The position numbers were made by a program, and so were the translations under genes. Below are positions 41,211-53,700 of a stretch of DNA of 64,000 bases, piece after piece. The DNA is from Sporothrix humicola. Taxonomy: Eukaryota > Ascomycota > Sordariomycetes > Ophiostomatales > Ophiostomataceae. The stretch covers positions 434,001 through 498,000 of the forward strand of contig WNYE01000006.1 in the NCBI GenBank assembly GCA_021396245.1, read 5' to 3'. The notes below the pieces were generated by a model that made no database searches, had not been told where the DNA came from, and worked only from the letters and a program-made list of their open reading frames with translations. Each line of letters starts with the position of its first letter. Within the stretch, counting starts at the first letter, position 1.

Positions 41211-44200
41211 TTTGAGTGTAATCGGTGCCAATACTGACTGTAGGGGTGGTGGAGAACTTGGGCTAGACGAGATATCAAAAACCAAGACGGACGGGAGGAT
41301 GGCCCCGGATATTTAAACACTTTTGACGCGGTGGCAGCTGGCCCGGTTAAAGGAAACAAAATCCACAAGAGCGGTCAGATCTGGACACCACCGCGTCAAG
41401 TAAAGTCATCATTTAAGGGAACCAATTTATTTCTCCTTGTCTAAATAAGCTACTGGGCCGTCATGACACGGTCAGGAATTCTTCGTCCCGTGTGGGCATG
41501 TGATTGACCATCGTTTAAGATGCATCTGTTGGCCTTTATTTCCTTTATTTCATCCCTTGTTTGTCATTGATTTATTGCTTCGTCTTTCCCGTTTTTACTT
41601 TTCACTCTCGGCAACGGCTCGTCCCCTCTCGTACTCTGGCTGTTCTTTGCCTTTTGTTTCTGTTTTTATTTGCCTTGGTCTCCTGTTCCCGGGCCCCGGT
41701 TCTGAGATCAACCGCCCGCGGCACAGTTGTCACCCTTATTATTTTGCTGCTACCACGGGTCGCGCTGAACACTATCGAGTCCGCCAATTTATCCAGTAGG
41801 GTGAGCTGTGCCTCACTTTTCGGAGTACCGCCGAGTGGTAGGATTAAGGGACGATGCAATGCTGAGATGAGGGGCATCAAGACATCGCACGCTGTTTGTA
41901 CTGCAGTTTCGAATCATAAGCCAGAATTGTGTTGTTTTAGGTGATCGGCGTACAAGCTTAGGGTCTGAATCAGAGACACCGCACAAGACAAAGAAACGTT
42001 GAAGAAACGAACAAAAACCAAGGTCGAACATCCAACCTCCGCTTCATCGAAGGGATACAGGGTCTGACCAACAATTACGGATTCATTCGAATACATGTCG
42101 AAGCTCTGGTATCTCGCAGTCAGATCAATTTTTTGGCGATGCGCCGTAATTTGTATGGTCTGGCCGCTGGCCTGGCCAGGTTGAGCAGCATCTCCGTGTG
42201 CCTAAAACGGTGCGGCTTTGCCCCACTACTCATTGCTTGGGGGTCGACATCTGAACAGACCTCTGCCGGAACCCCGGTTTGGGGGCCGCCAGAATAAAGA
42301 GGAGAAAAAGGCGCAGTAATGAATTGAATCAGCTGAACAGGTAGCCGTGTTGGATCTGCTACGAATTCATAACTTAGGATCAGAATGCAGAGAGAATGTG
42401 TTCGGCAAGGATGGGAAACGCAGGGCGCCTGTTCGATTAAGGTTTATGCAAGCCGCAGTTCAAACAAGCTTTCTCTTGTTGGCGATCTTCACGGCATCTG
42501 AACTTCGGCAAGAATACTAATTAAAGTATCCGAAAAAAACAGAGCTTCGTTTACGATAGTGGTGTGTTATTAGAGGGCAAACATTCAAAAATAGAGGGAT
42601 AATAATGGATGATTCGACAGAGCTCAGTTTTGTGGACACCAAATGCGCAAGTCTGTGTAGTGTAATGGTCCACTGCATAACGAAGTTGTGTGAAGGGGCA
42701 TCTCTTCAAGATTCAAATTGTTCAACCTCGGCCAAAATGTCTTCTCTTTTTCTTCTTAACCAGTTCTTCTTGTTTTTTTTTTTGGTTTGTTTTTTTTCTA
42801 AATTCTTCCTACAAATGTTATCTATCTCATTTTCCAATTTCAGCGTGTTCTTAATTCTGTAAACCAATTTTCACTCATTTTCTGTCATTTCATTTTTAAA
42901 AAATAAAAACAAAAACCCGCAAAATTATTTTCTTGAAGATTAAAATGATGGAAATAAGACATTCTTCTTCTTCTTCTTTTAAGAGGAAATACAACTAATA
43001 GAAAATTTCCCTAGAAATATACGTCTACACATCTTTAGTCAACACAAAAGGTCGTGAAAATGCTTGACAGGATATGACCAGTGCTTAGTGACCCACTCGC
43101 CATGCACGACATTTAAGCTACGAGAATCGAGGTGACTTGTGCACCAATTTGGGATCTCGCAGGCCATCTCATAATTTTATTGTATTTTTTTCCACATATT
43201 TTTAGTTTTCAAATTTCACTCTAATCGGATGTTTTTTGCAAGATTTGCACGATGAGCACAAGGTGCCGACGTCTGATGCTCTTTGAATTGTCTTTGGCGG
43301 TGGGTTTTTATCTCCGACTCAACAGACAGAACGTCGCAATTCCTAGAATTAACGTAAATCCACTCTTTCCTGTGCTATTTCTCTTCAATCATTTCAAACA
43401 CACAGCCAGCATAACCCAACTCCAGTGCCGGAACATCACGACTTTCTTTCTGTTTATGGGAGAAGCGACTCTCGCCAAGACGACACGAAGTGACGTCAAA
43501 CAAGGGGCACGCCAGGCTAAGTCAGGGTCAATGCTGCAAAAATACACATTTTTTTAGCGCCCACCACGGGGCGGTGCGAATCGACTTCTGCGCCAGCCCC
43601 GCCACGATACCATCGTACGCCACAGCCCCCTTGCAGCCTTCTCTCATCCTTTGTTTTGAACTTTGTTTTCGTGATCTTCTCGTCTTTGATCTTGTCATCC
43701 TAGGAAATCACGACGTTTCATGCCCACGATATCTTGGACAGTTGTTGCGGCCCAACATCTGATAGACGGCAACGCGACCCAAGGGCCCGTAACTTAGACA
43801 TCTGTTTTCACATGATCTGTGAGTCTTCGCTTTCGTCCCAGAATGGTGCGCCTAGGTTTTTGTTGACGGGTTTTGACCGAAATTGTCGAATCAAGACTGG
43901 GGTCCGTGATATATGTATCTGATCGCAATGCAAGATGACCTGCGGTTGGGCCTCGATACGTCAGTGGCTGCCCAAGACAATGCTCTCATCGTATTCTACG
44001 CCGAGTTGACAAGCGCCTTTTATCTCAAGGCTGGCGCCTTTTTAACAAAATAGTCCTTTTTTTGACCCATTTCTCGCTTGCTCGATGATGACTCTGATCT
44101 CTCCCACCAGAATGTGCATTGGGAGGGGGACATCTTTATGTAGGCGACTCGTCCTGGCAAATTGTTGGCCGTCCCGCTGCCGCCCACTAACAGTTTTGGG

Positions 44201-44556
44201 TCTGCTCCGACAGCAATTGGGAGGCCTGTGAATCAATATGGGCATGAGGCTGAAGGTGGGCTGGTGTTGATTGGCTAGATGCTGCGCCTATCGATCACAA
44301 ACTTCTACTTTTGGACTAGCGTAATCACGTGCATCGTGTTTGCTCTTGACATTCCTCGCGCCTGACTGGCGAAGACGCCTATGCTAGTCCAAAGTAAGCC
44401 TAGCGCGGCCCAATAGTGGATCCTGCCGACCCTGACCTTGCACTTGCACTGCCCTGGCCGCTGGAACTGAGGGCAGCGGGTAAAAAGGCGACGAAAGGCT
44501 GTGACTTGGAGCAATTTGTACAAAAGAGAGGCCTCGGGGCGTAAGGCAGAACACGC
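41211..44556. other. Intergenic, AT-rich in part, no gene seen
   Basis: Homopolymer-rich AT DNA lies at 42730-43010. The rest contains short overlapping frames without motifs. A stretch near 42650-42720 superficially resembles tRNA boxes but does not fold. Confidence 0.5.
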
Positions 44557-45183
44557 ATGATGCGCCTCCGTCTCTCCATTTTCACATTCTCACGTCAATT
44601 TTCAATTTACTTTGTTCTTTCTGAGCTTCTTTCAAGCTTCTGTCTGACTTCCATTTTTTGCTTGGTCTGTTGCTTCGATCGTGCCTTCCTTGCCTGGCGC
44701 TTGCTTGACCTCGCTGAAACTGGTCGTTCTTGCCTTCCATTTCGCCCTGTACCAGTCGCTCTTTCCCCTCTTCTCACCAATCTAAGCGCCGTGCCACTGC
44801 CTCTTGGCCTTTGTCGTTACTGCCCTCAATTGCAAATCGTGCCTTCTGTTTCTTGTCAATCTTTTTGCCTCTTGTCTTTTCCCATTCTAGTTGTTTTGTT
44901 TACCCCCTTTTTCTTTCCAACGATCTTGGCTCGTCATTCTTGGCCCCTCCACCTCACCCTCACCCTCACACCAAGCTCATTGTCGCCTCTGGCATCTAGC
45001 CCTACCCGCCCTGCCGTCAACTGGTTCGCGAACTCGCTCGGCCCTCTTCGATCTACCGACCTCATCCTTGTTCGAGATCTACTTCCCTTCGACAACTTCA
45101 TTTTCCAATTTACTCGACTGCAAAGTCGTTCCTTGATCTCGACAAAGTCGACAAACACCTTTCTTCAACAAACACCGGCAGAT
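44557..45183 (+). promoter_or_regulatory. Pyrimidine-rich 5' leader of the 45184 gene
   Basis: The reading frame is open back to 44557, but its translation is a Leu/Phe/Ser/Pro-rich low-complexity string expected from C/T-rich leader DNA. The pattern changes sharply to Gln/Ser/Gly coding sequence at the ATG at 45184. I take it as transcribed leader. Confidence 0.5.
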
Positions 45184-48100
45184 ATGACCAACAATGGCAT
45201 GAATACCTTCCCCGACACACTTCCTCTCTTTGGTCCCGATGACCATGAGCCGGCGGCAGCCGTAGGCCCGCTGTTCGTCCCAAACATGTATCCTGCGGCC
45301 GGCATGAGCCTGGCGGCGAACGGGAACCGGAGCATGGAGCAGCTCGTGGCTCCGTCCATGGCCCTTGGGTCGGGCAGCAGCCCCGGCTTCCCTCGCCGTC
45401 CAGTATCGCAGGGCAATACGTCATTTCTGGGATTTGGCAGATCGCAGACACCGTCTCTGCAGCCTCTCGCCATTCCAGGCACGTCTCAACATATGCCACA
45501 ACAAATCCCACAGCAAGGCCTCCAGCAAGGCCAGCTCCCGTTCCAGGGTGGTTTCGCCATGCAGACAAATCCTGGCTACAGCCAGAGCACGAGTGCTTTG
45601 TCGCCATATCAGAGCTTTGCCTCGACGCCGGCAAGTGCGCAGAGTCCTTTCTCTGCTCAGGATGCCTCCAGTTTCTACCAGGACAGACGAAACATTCCTG
45701 CCAACAACGGCTCCTTCAGCGCCGGAGGCTTCTTCAGCGGTGGAAACGTCTTTGCAAACCTTGGCAGCAGCAACATGGCCGTCGGGCCGGTCTTTGATCC
45801 TTCTACCGGCCAAACCACACAAAATCCATACCATGCCGTCACATCCCCTGCCTCTGCTACCCATATGTCGCATGGACTCTCCCAGGCGTCCCATGCCTCC
45901 TTCACTTCTCACCTATCTGCCAATTCTACTCCTCCCCAAGCCACTGTCGCCTATCAAACCCAGGCCCACCCGGCCCATTCTGCATCTTTTCCAGTGAGGC
46001 CTCAACACATGGCAGGCAGCTCCCCGGCAGGAATGCTATCAATGTCTAGCACCTTCCCCTCGTCAATGCACAATACCTCACAGTCGCCTCACCCGCCTCC
46101 TAGGGATGTTCTCTATGGGGTCGGCGTACAAAACATGTCGACTACCTTGGCTCCATCACAACAACAGAACATTTACCCTGTCCCTCCCAACTTGACACAT
46201 CTTGATAGCTTCCCTTCTCAAAGTTCCCCGGACAGCGATGTGGTGCTTGGCGAGCCCGAGTTTTCACAGACTGCATTCAACGCCCTTATCAAGGCGAACA
46301 ACCAGTTTGCTACAGTGCCTGTCCTGACAGGTATCCAAAGCCCTACTGGCCAAGAACCTTTCCCCAGTCTGCAAGACAGTCAATACCAAGACCAGTCACA
46401 ACGCACCGCCTTCCAATTCGGCTACACGCCTTCAGCCCGTTCGGCTTCTCGGCCTCGTCTGGCGACCGGGGAAACAGCAACCACCGACCACAGCTTCGGG
46501 CTAGACTCCTCGTCGCCTCTGTCTTCCGTCTCTGTGGCAGCGGACGGAACCCAGCTGCCCAAGCACCGCTCGGCTCCTCCATCGACCGCCGGCGACGTCG
46601 CCATGCGGAACAGAGTGGCCGGTGTGCCCGGCTCGATGCTGAGCCACTTTGCGGTCACCGACGATAGCCACAATGCGGGCGATGATGGCATGATCAAGCG
46701 TCGTCACTCGGATGACGCTGATGCTACTGCTGGTTTGTCGAAGAAGGCAGCCAAGGGCAAGAAGGAGGGACAGAACTGCTTCTGCTGTTCTCTCAAGCGC
46801 AAAAAGGTATGCCTAGCTCCCGTCCCCCATCACGCATCACGAGAGGGTCTTATGCCATCAGACTTTCTAACATTTGATTTTCGTACAGTGTAACAATGAC
46901 AACGGTTATCCTTGCGAAGAGTGCAAGCGCAATAACAACACGCAATACCCCGTGTGTGTCACTCAAGACTTTGACAGTCACAACATCTTTTTGCTCGGTA
47001 AGAGAAGCTTCGTTACCCTTTGCTGGTGGGTAGCCATATTCATATGCTAACAACACTACTACCACTAGGCCTCCGCAGTGATCTGAAAGAGAAGGCGACG
47101 CAGATCATCGAAAGCGGCCAGACGATGTCTATGAACTTCGTATCGGGCATTGACGTCCCTCTTTGGATTCTATCCGAGTTCAAATTTGGACATCCCGAAA
47201 TGTACAGAGACCTTCTTATGGGCGACCAGCAGCAGGACAAGTCTTTTTACAAGCCTTTCTACCAGGCCAGCATTCTTTTGCAGGCCCGAGAGCTCCTGAA
47301 GACAGCTACTGAGGCTGGACACACACTCGGGTTAAATTTCACCCCGGAACTGGAGGACAACCTGCGATTAATGCAGGCCCTGAGCTCAGTACGCGCGCTA
47401 GGATTCATCAAAGCCATGATGAACAAGAACCGCATGACACAGGAGACACCCAAGGGTAGTCTACGTGCCGTCAACCTGCTGATTGGACTTTCCATGTTCC
47501 TTGAGCAGACACTGGCCTTTGAGAAGACGCACCCCAAGGAGTGCCTCCCATTGTCTGGAGACCTTGCGATCATGCACAAGAAGTTGTCTTATCACCTAGC
47601 GTACCTTGTACGCGCGATGGCAAAACACGCCTACACCGAAGAGAGCGGACTTTCCAAATTGGTCACGATCTCCGCCGAGTGTGTCAAGTTGGATGACGGC
47701 TTTTGGGACAAACTGCGTGTCCTACGCACAGATCCATCCCAATTTGTTGACCAAGCTGGTGGTGATGAGGGCGATCACCTCAACATCCCGACTGGTACCA
47801 CTAGAAGTGGTGAGCCATCAAGCTCGATTGCTTCTCCCATCGCCTTTGGCAGCAACCCCGTTTCGCCTACCTCAGCCGATGGGCCCTTTATTTTCCTTAC
47901 CCGCCCAACCGGGCTTGGCGATGCTTCTGCCCAAGATCCTGCCCAAAAGCTGTCCGTCGCGCAGAAGACCAAGAACAAGGCCAAGAGCATATTTGGCAAG
48001 GCTAAGAAGGAGCGTGAGCGCAAAGAGGACGACAAGTGGATTGATTCCCGTGATCTCCCAGACTCCAATGTCATCTTTGAAGTCCGAGCCCCCGTCCATG

Positions 48101-48684
48101 ACAACAACTTTGACGACCTCCTCCGCCTCATGCAGGATGTCCGCATCACCAACAGTGACGAGGGTAGCTCTGCACACATCCCACACGACGATGGCACCGT
48201 GTTCCTTACTAGCCCGGTCGAGAGTAGGCACGATGGTACTCCCGAAGGTTTCTTTACCGCACTCGGCATTAGCATGGCAGACGACGGCGGCATTGACGAA
48301 GATGGCCTGTACGATATGGAAGACGGTCCTGTTGTGAACAGCTGTTTTGACAACGCCCGTGACTTCGACAGCACCAATCCCGCCCTCAACTACAGCACAG
48401 GCAGTGCCGCCCTCCACCCCGACCTTGTTGTCGACCCCATCACAGCCTCACCCCGCACTCCTGGCTCCATCTCTATGCCAGGCCCCACGACCGTCGATGT
48501 CGATGTCGAGACTGCCATTGTTCCCTCTGGCTCAGCAGCACCGTCCATTGCGTCTGGCGCCCCGAGCGAGAGTGGATCCGCGTCTTGCCGTCCCTCCTCT
48601 ACCCGATCTTCTTTTATTTCTCGTTCGTCTAGCATTCGCAAGGGCAAGGACGTGCTGAAGAGGGCCTTTAGCCGCAAGGGTTAA
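45184..48684 (+). CDS. Large regulator-like protein with a central six-cysteine zinc cluster
   Basis: The exons are 45184-46806, 46889-46997 and 47069-48684, giving 1,115 residues. The first about 520 residues are Gln/Ser/Pro/Met-rich and disordered (QQIPQQGLQQGQ), like activation domains. A short basic stretch (KKAAKGKKEG) leads into C532-x2-C535-x6-C542-x7-C550-x2-C553-x10-C564 (CFCCSLKRKKC). This fits the Zn2Cys6 pattern with one extra Cys at 534 and a slightly long last loop, and an intron falls exactly before C542. Residues about 575-770 are helical (LRSDLKEKATQIIESG, LGFIKAMMNKNRMTQ). The tail is Ser/Thr-rich with a basic end (IRKGKDVLKRAFSRKG). It is most likely a nuclear transcription factor. 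The central position of the cluster is unusual. Confidence 0.82.
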
Positions 48685-49661
48685 CTGAACAACGACTCCA
48701 CGAACCACACCTCACTACCAACGATTTACGTTTTATTTTGTTGCCTCTTCAACTTTTGCTTCTTTCTTTTTATTTTTCTTTCAGCCAACGAGCACCCTGT
48801 CCTTACGATATATATGTTTCCTGCCATTTTCTGCTGTTGATCTAATTCGATTTTCTACGCTTGGGTTACGATGGGAGATATTATGGCGTTTAAAAGCTGC
48901 ACCAGCTTGGCGTATTTTGTTTAATTTGGTCTCACTATTAATGGTTTATTCCATTTGTGTGTTTACGGTTTACGTGACACGAGTTCTTTGTTGGAGTCTG
49001 CAAAAGCGGCTTATGATTTCATTTCTATTATTTTGACATTTTTTTTTACTTTACTATTGCAATTCAAATCGAAACTCTTTGTTCGTCGCTATCTACTCAT
49101 ATTTTGTTCGTGATTATTCACAGTGGCGCTTTTGTCTCTTGGTATCAATGAATTTTGACTCCTCAAGGGGTTTAGTTTTGTCTTGGGAGTAGCTCTGCCA
49201 TTTATCTGACGCTGTGGATATGTAACAGTATTGGTCCCCGACCAAGATATGTAATCATTAAGGAATGGATGAAATGCAAACAAGAAGATGAAAACAATGA
49301 TGAAAATTCGAAAAGTAAAAAATCAAATACCAGAAATGACAAACAATGAACTCCTCCTCCGCCGCCGGATGATGATAGAAATGAAGATGAAAAACAAAAG
49401 ACATAAGAAAAACAAAAACCCGACAATGCCCAAAATGAAATACCACGAAAATGCTTTTTGGCTGTCGCCAAAGAACCGAATGAAAAAGAAGAGAAGAGAT
49501 GGAAGAAATGTCCCAGAAAGAGAAAAGAAACCCGCCGTTCGTATCCCATTAACCATGTCCCTGAACGGCCATGTCCATCGTTGCGAATTGATATCTAGAA
49601 GGAAAACAGATTCGATCATATTTTACTGTCGTCGTCGTCGTCGTCGTCGCCATGCAACCAC
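48685..49661. other. Intergenic between convergent genes, with (gtc)7 microsatellite
   Basis: This is 3' flank for both neighbours. It has AT-rich then purine-rich DNA. A perfect (gtc)7 microsatellite (49628-49648) ends just before the stop of the Rds1-like gene. No gene is seen. Confidence 0.6.
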
Positions 49662-50762
49662 TTAGTACAGGATGTGGTCGTTGACCTGGATCAGGCCAGG
49701 CGCGGCCAGCGTGGCGGCAGGGACGGCATCGGGGTTGGGGAAGTCCTTGGCGGTGGTCAGGGACGCAATGGTGAGGCCGTCCATGACAAACTCGGTAAAG
49801 GGGAACTCGGCCTGGAAGCTGATGGTGTTGCCGTTCCAGGCGACGTCGTGGATGCCGACGCTGATGGGGGCGTCCTGGCCGGTGAAGTAGGTCACGTACA
49901 GGCCACTAACACAAGCGTCGGGGTTGCCATAGTAGGGCTTGGCGGCCGCGACGCCGTCGAGGTTGACGGAGAAGGTCAGGTTCTGGTCCTTGGGCGCGAC
50001 GTCGCCGCCACCGGCAACAGCGATGGTGGGGAAGATGGGGATGGGGATGGTCGCGGCAATGTCAAAGGGGCACGAGACAATAAAGTCCTGGAGAGCCGAA
50101 AAGGCGAAAGGAGCAACCGACGTGGTGAGGAACGGCTTCTCCGACGGCTTGGCGTTGAGCAGCGCGCGGAACCAGCCGTTCTGCTCGCCCTCCTGGCCAA
50201 TGACGGAGCCGACCGCGCGCACGGGGCCGTGGTCGCCGTTGGTCGACAGGCCCTGCTGGGCGTCCTGGAGCGTGCCGAGGACAACCGAGGTGAACGTCTC
50301 GGCCAGCGCCAGGGCGCCGATCAGGTCGGTGGTCGGGAACTTGTACGTGCAAGGCGTGGGCACGACGCCGCCAAACTTGGTGATGACGCCGGCTGCGTTG
50401 ATGGCGTGCAGCTCTTCCTGGGCCAGGATGGTCTTCAGAACATTAAGAATCGAGGCCTTCTCGGTGCCAAAGGGGATCTGGAAGCCCGAGACCTCGTTGG
50501 TGATGTTGTAGATAAGCGAGTTGAAGAAGGCGACCTCAAAGTTCTCGTTGAAGTTGATGAGCTGGAAGATGGGGATGCTGCTGGCGTTGAGGGCGGGCGG
50601 CGGCGGGGCGTTCGACAGAGTGCCGTCGGCCTGCTTGTTGATGGCGCTGAGCTGGTCGGCACTGGGCGAGGGGAAGCCGTCGGCAGGCAGCTGAGAAGCG
50701 GCCGGGTAGGCGAGAGCGCCGGTGGCAAAGGCGGCCGCCGAGAGGATGTTCTTGTACAACAT
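49662..50762 (-). CDS. Secreted ferritin-like protein, Rds1/LsdA-like
   Basis: A single-exon gene of 366 residues with an N-terminal signal peptide (MLYKNILSAAAFATGALA) and a short pro-like segment rich in Ser/Pro. Residues about 60-230 are the ferritin-like helical region of the stress-response Rds1 / late-sexual-development LsdA family. Landmarks are IFQLINFNENFEVAFFNSLI, VLKTILAQEELHAINA (the EExxH-like pair) and LALAETFTSVVLGTLQDA. The C-terminal 120 residues are beta-rich (VTYFTGQDAPISVGIHDVAW, FPFTEFVMDGLT). Family members are induced by glucose, nitrogen or osmotic stress or during sexual development, but the molecular function is not settled. Codon use is extremely G/C-ending, suggesting high expression. 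A long pyrimidine-rich leader precedes it on its own strand. Confidence 0.88.
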   Translation of the reverse strand: MLYKNILSAAAFATGALAYPAASQLPADGFPSPSADQLSAINKQADGTLSNAPPPPALNASSIPIFQLINFNENFEVAFFNSLIYNITNEVSGFQIPFGTEKASILNVLKTILAQEELHAINAAGVITKFGGVVPTPCTYKFPTTDLIGALALAETFTSVVLGTLQDAQQGLSTNGDHGPVRAVGSVIGQEGEQNGWFRALLNAKPSEKPFLTTSVAPFAFSALQDFIVSCPFDIAATIPIPIFPTIAVAGGGDVAPKDQNLTFSVNLDGVAAAKPYYGNPDACVSGLYVTYFTGQDAPISVGIHDVAWNGNTISFQAEFPFTEFVMDGLTIASLTTAKDFPNPDAVPAATLAAPGLIQVNDHILY

Positions 50763-53700
50763 TGTGAATGTGTGAGAGAGTAGGTATTAGATTAAGTGAG
50801 GTGGAGGTGTGAAAGACAGGAAGGAAAAGGAAAAATATGGAAAAGAAAACAAGGAAACAGGAATGATGCTGTTGTTGAGAAGATGTGATGATGAGATGAA
50901 TGGATAGAAAAAAACAAATGGACGAAGGAAGGGAGACAAACAGGTAGTTATATAGAAATCAAAGGTCAAGACAAAAGGTGAGATGAGGCAGGGCAAGCTG
51001 CAAGAGGGAGTGTAAAATGAGCTGCCAAATGTCAGATGCAAGCATCGACGTATGGAGAGAAGGCAAAGGCAAGCTCTGGGGCAGGGCTGGAAGGCGAAGG
51101 CGCGGGACCTGACCCAACCGTGGGCCGTGGGTCTGTTGTTCACTCACACCTTATTCTTAATTTACTACGACGTAAGATACTACTGTGTAAAGTCTGGTTT
51201 TTTTGCTTTCTCTTTTCGGAGAAGAAAGATGAAAGATGCGTGTACATCCCTGCCCATCTCACTTACACACTTTTAGTGTCTGGTGGCGTCGTTGGCGTGC
51301 GCTTTCTTTGTCCACAGGCTTGGTTGAGTTGGCCCGGGTGCCGACCTCTCGGATGGTGGGCGATCCGGCAAAGCCACAATCCCAAAAAGGGTACGGAGTA
51401 CGGAGTAGGAGCAAACAAACAAAGCTTATTTGGCAGCCCACAGTGAACAAGAAACAACTAATAAGATACGTTGTAAGAAATAAGAAATGAGAGCTTGCAA
51501 AGGCGAAAACAGAGCGAAGAGCGAGCCAGGGCAGACCCATGCCCTTGCAGCTTGCAGGCGAGAGAACAGAGAGAAAATAGACTTTCTCCATGACCAAACA
51601 GGACAAGCTTGTCACCAAACACAGAGAGCTCCAACGGGATGTGCATGGGTCTGGGGCTTGTGGCTACGCGAATGAAGAACACAAAAAAGACACAAAAAAA
51701 AGGACGAACAGACAGCACGACAGACAGACCCTGGGAATCTCACTGGTTGAGAGTGCGCCGTCGAACTGGAATCTCACGCGTGGGACATGTACCCGCATGC
51801 AAAAAGATTTGTTAGCAATGGCTATGTTTGGGGTATTGCTGCCGCTACTGTTATTGCTGTTTCTGTCGCTATATGTTCTATTATTATTGGTTCTGGCTGT
51901 TATTGGTTGTACCTTAAAAAAGACTCTTTGCGGTAAAGAGACAAAAAGGGACAAGACACGGGAGCCACATGTTGTCATGGTGGTGGCCAGCCCAAAAATA
52001 AACATTATTTTTAACAAGGGGGGCTGAGCTGCAGGACGCACCAAAATTTGTGTGGCCGGGCCTTCCCTTGACATCCTTCCACGCTTTCACGGCACACACG
52101 GAATATTCCAGTTGCTTGTATTGTCCGGAACGCTTTGGGCCGTGAAATACTTTTGGCACACAAAATTACACGCGCAGGCGCAGTGAACCGTGAGAATGAA
52201 ACGCAAAAGACGCACAAAAAACGCAGAGAGACGGACGAAACAGACGCACTCTGCAGAAGTCGAGACACACGGACAGACTGGATCTTGGGGATTGGCCACA
52301 GATTCACAACCGGTGTGTGTCGTGCCGTCCTTTTGACTCCTTTTTGTGGCTGTTGGACCGCTGCCAGCCAGTGGTTTGCCGCAAATGCAGCAACAAACTG
52401 CAATAGCAGCCCCCAAAATGCAGTGTCTGGCAATGGATGCAAAGGATGCAAAATAGATGCAGACAGAACGCAGTATGAAGTTGTGTGCGCGATGAAATAA
52501 AGTGCGTTGCTCGTAGGGCAGAAAATGCAACACTGTAAACTGTAAAGCAACTGGGGCTGCGGGATGCACCAGTAAGAAGAGTAAGATATTGGAAACCTCT
52601 CCAGGATCTGGGCAATGGAATCACTGGCTTACGGAAGAACACTGGAAATTTGGGCCTGTAGGGCAACGGAAACCGTTGGATGGAAACACAGGCTTATCTC
52701 ACGGCCGAGCACTAGAATTCACTGCCTGGGGGGGTCGATGCGCTGGGATGCGCTCGTCCTCTGCGCAGATCGAAACGAAACAAAACGAAACAGTGGCGTC
52801 CAGGGCGAGAACGTGCACGCTGTTCTGTTGCATGAGCTCGAGCATCTCCCGTGAATTCCCTCTCATCCGTCCAGCCCATTTCTCTTTTTCTTCATTTTAT
52901 TTTCACTCAGCTCTCACTCTTCTTGCCTCCGTATGTGTGAATACAACATGGCGGCATCGTAGCCACTCTTCCGCCGTATGTACGACACTGGGGAAATGAA
53001 CAAATATCTGCGCCTCGTTTTTCTTTCTCCTCGTGGCTTGCCCCTGTCGCGTCGTCTATTTTTCTGATGTTCTTAATAATCGTCTTGATAATCAGTGTCC
53101 TTTTATTTCCAGCGCTTTTGCCTGCATTTTGCCTGCTTTTTCCTCTTGCTCTCCTGCCACAAACTCGTCGGTTCATACTACTTTTCCCTTTTCGTCATTG
53201 ATTCTCACCACATCTGACGACGCCCACAGAAGCGATATTACCTCAGAATGGGACGCCGTTTAGCTTCAAACACACAAACAGGCACTGTAAATTCAAATAC
53301 TGCATGGCCTATGTCAAAGTAATGGCTGGCAATTATTTGAAAGGCTGCCCGTGATGGGTCATGACTGGCTCTCGGCACTCACGGTAGGCCAGGGTGGGGG
53401 ATCAGTGTGGCTTGGACGTTTGTTTTTGGTGTTTTTCTCTTTCCAAAAAAGAAGCTCATGGGCCGGTGGGTCGCGCTTGTGCCTATTTACAGTGGGTCCT
53501 CTTCTGCCCTAGGCCTAGACCGGTCCCAAAGTCCCCGGACACTGGACAGAGACCAAACAAGCCAACCACTGGAATACGAGACCAGGGGCACTTCTGGGCG
53601 CCAATGTGCCTGTTCTCGTCTGGTATCTAGCGAGCTCGGGCACTGCTGGCGTACAGCGCATCCGGCAGCGCGGGTTGCCGTTCTGGAAGGATTTGGGCGT

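Noticed and set aside
42640..42720. tRNA-like box pair (tagtgtaatgg, gattcaaat)
   Set aside because: The boxes are roughly spaced like a tRNA, but acceptor and T stems do not pair and no anticodon arm forms.
44557..45183. 209-codon N-terminal extension of the 45184 protein
   Set aside because: The extension is Leu/Phe/Ser/Pro low complexity from C/T-rich leader DNA, and composition changes abruptly at the 45184 ATG.
49674..50783. 369-codon plus-strand frame
   Set aside because: Antisense of the Rds1-like gene; the Gly/Arg/Asp/Val-rich translation has no family features.
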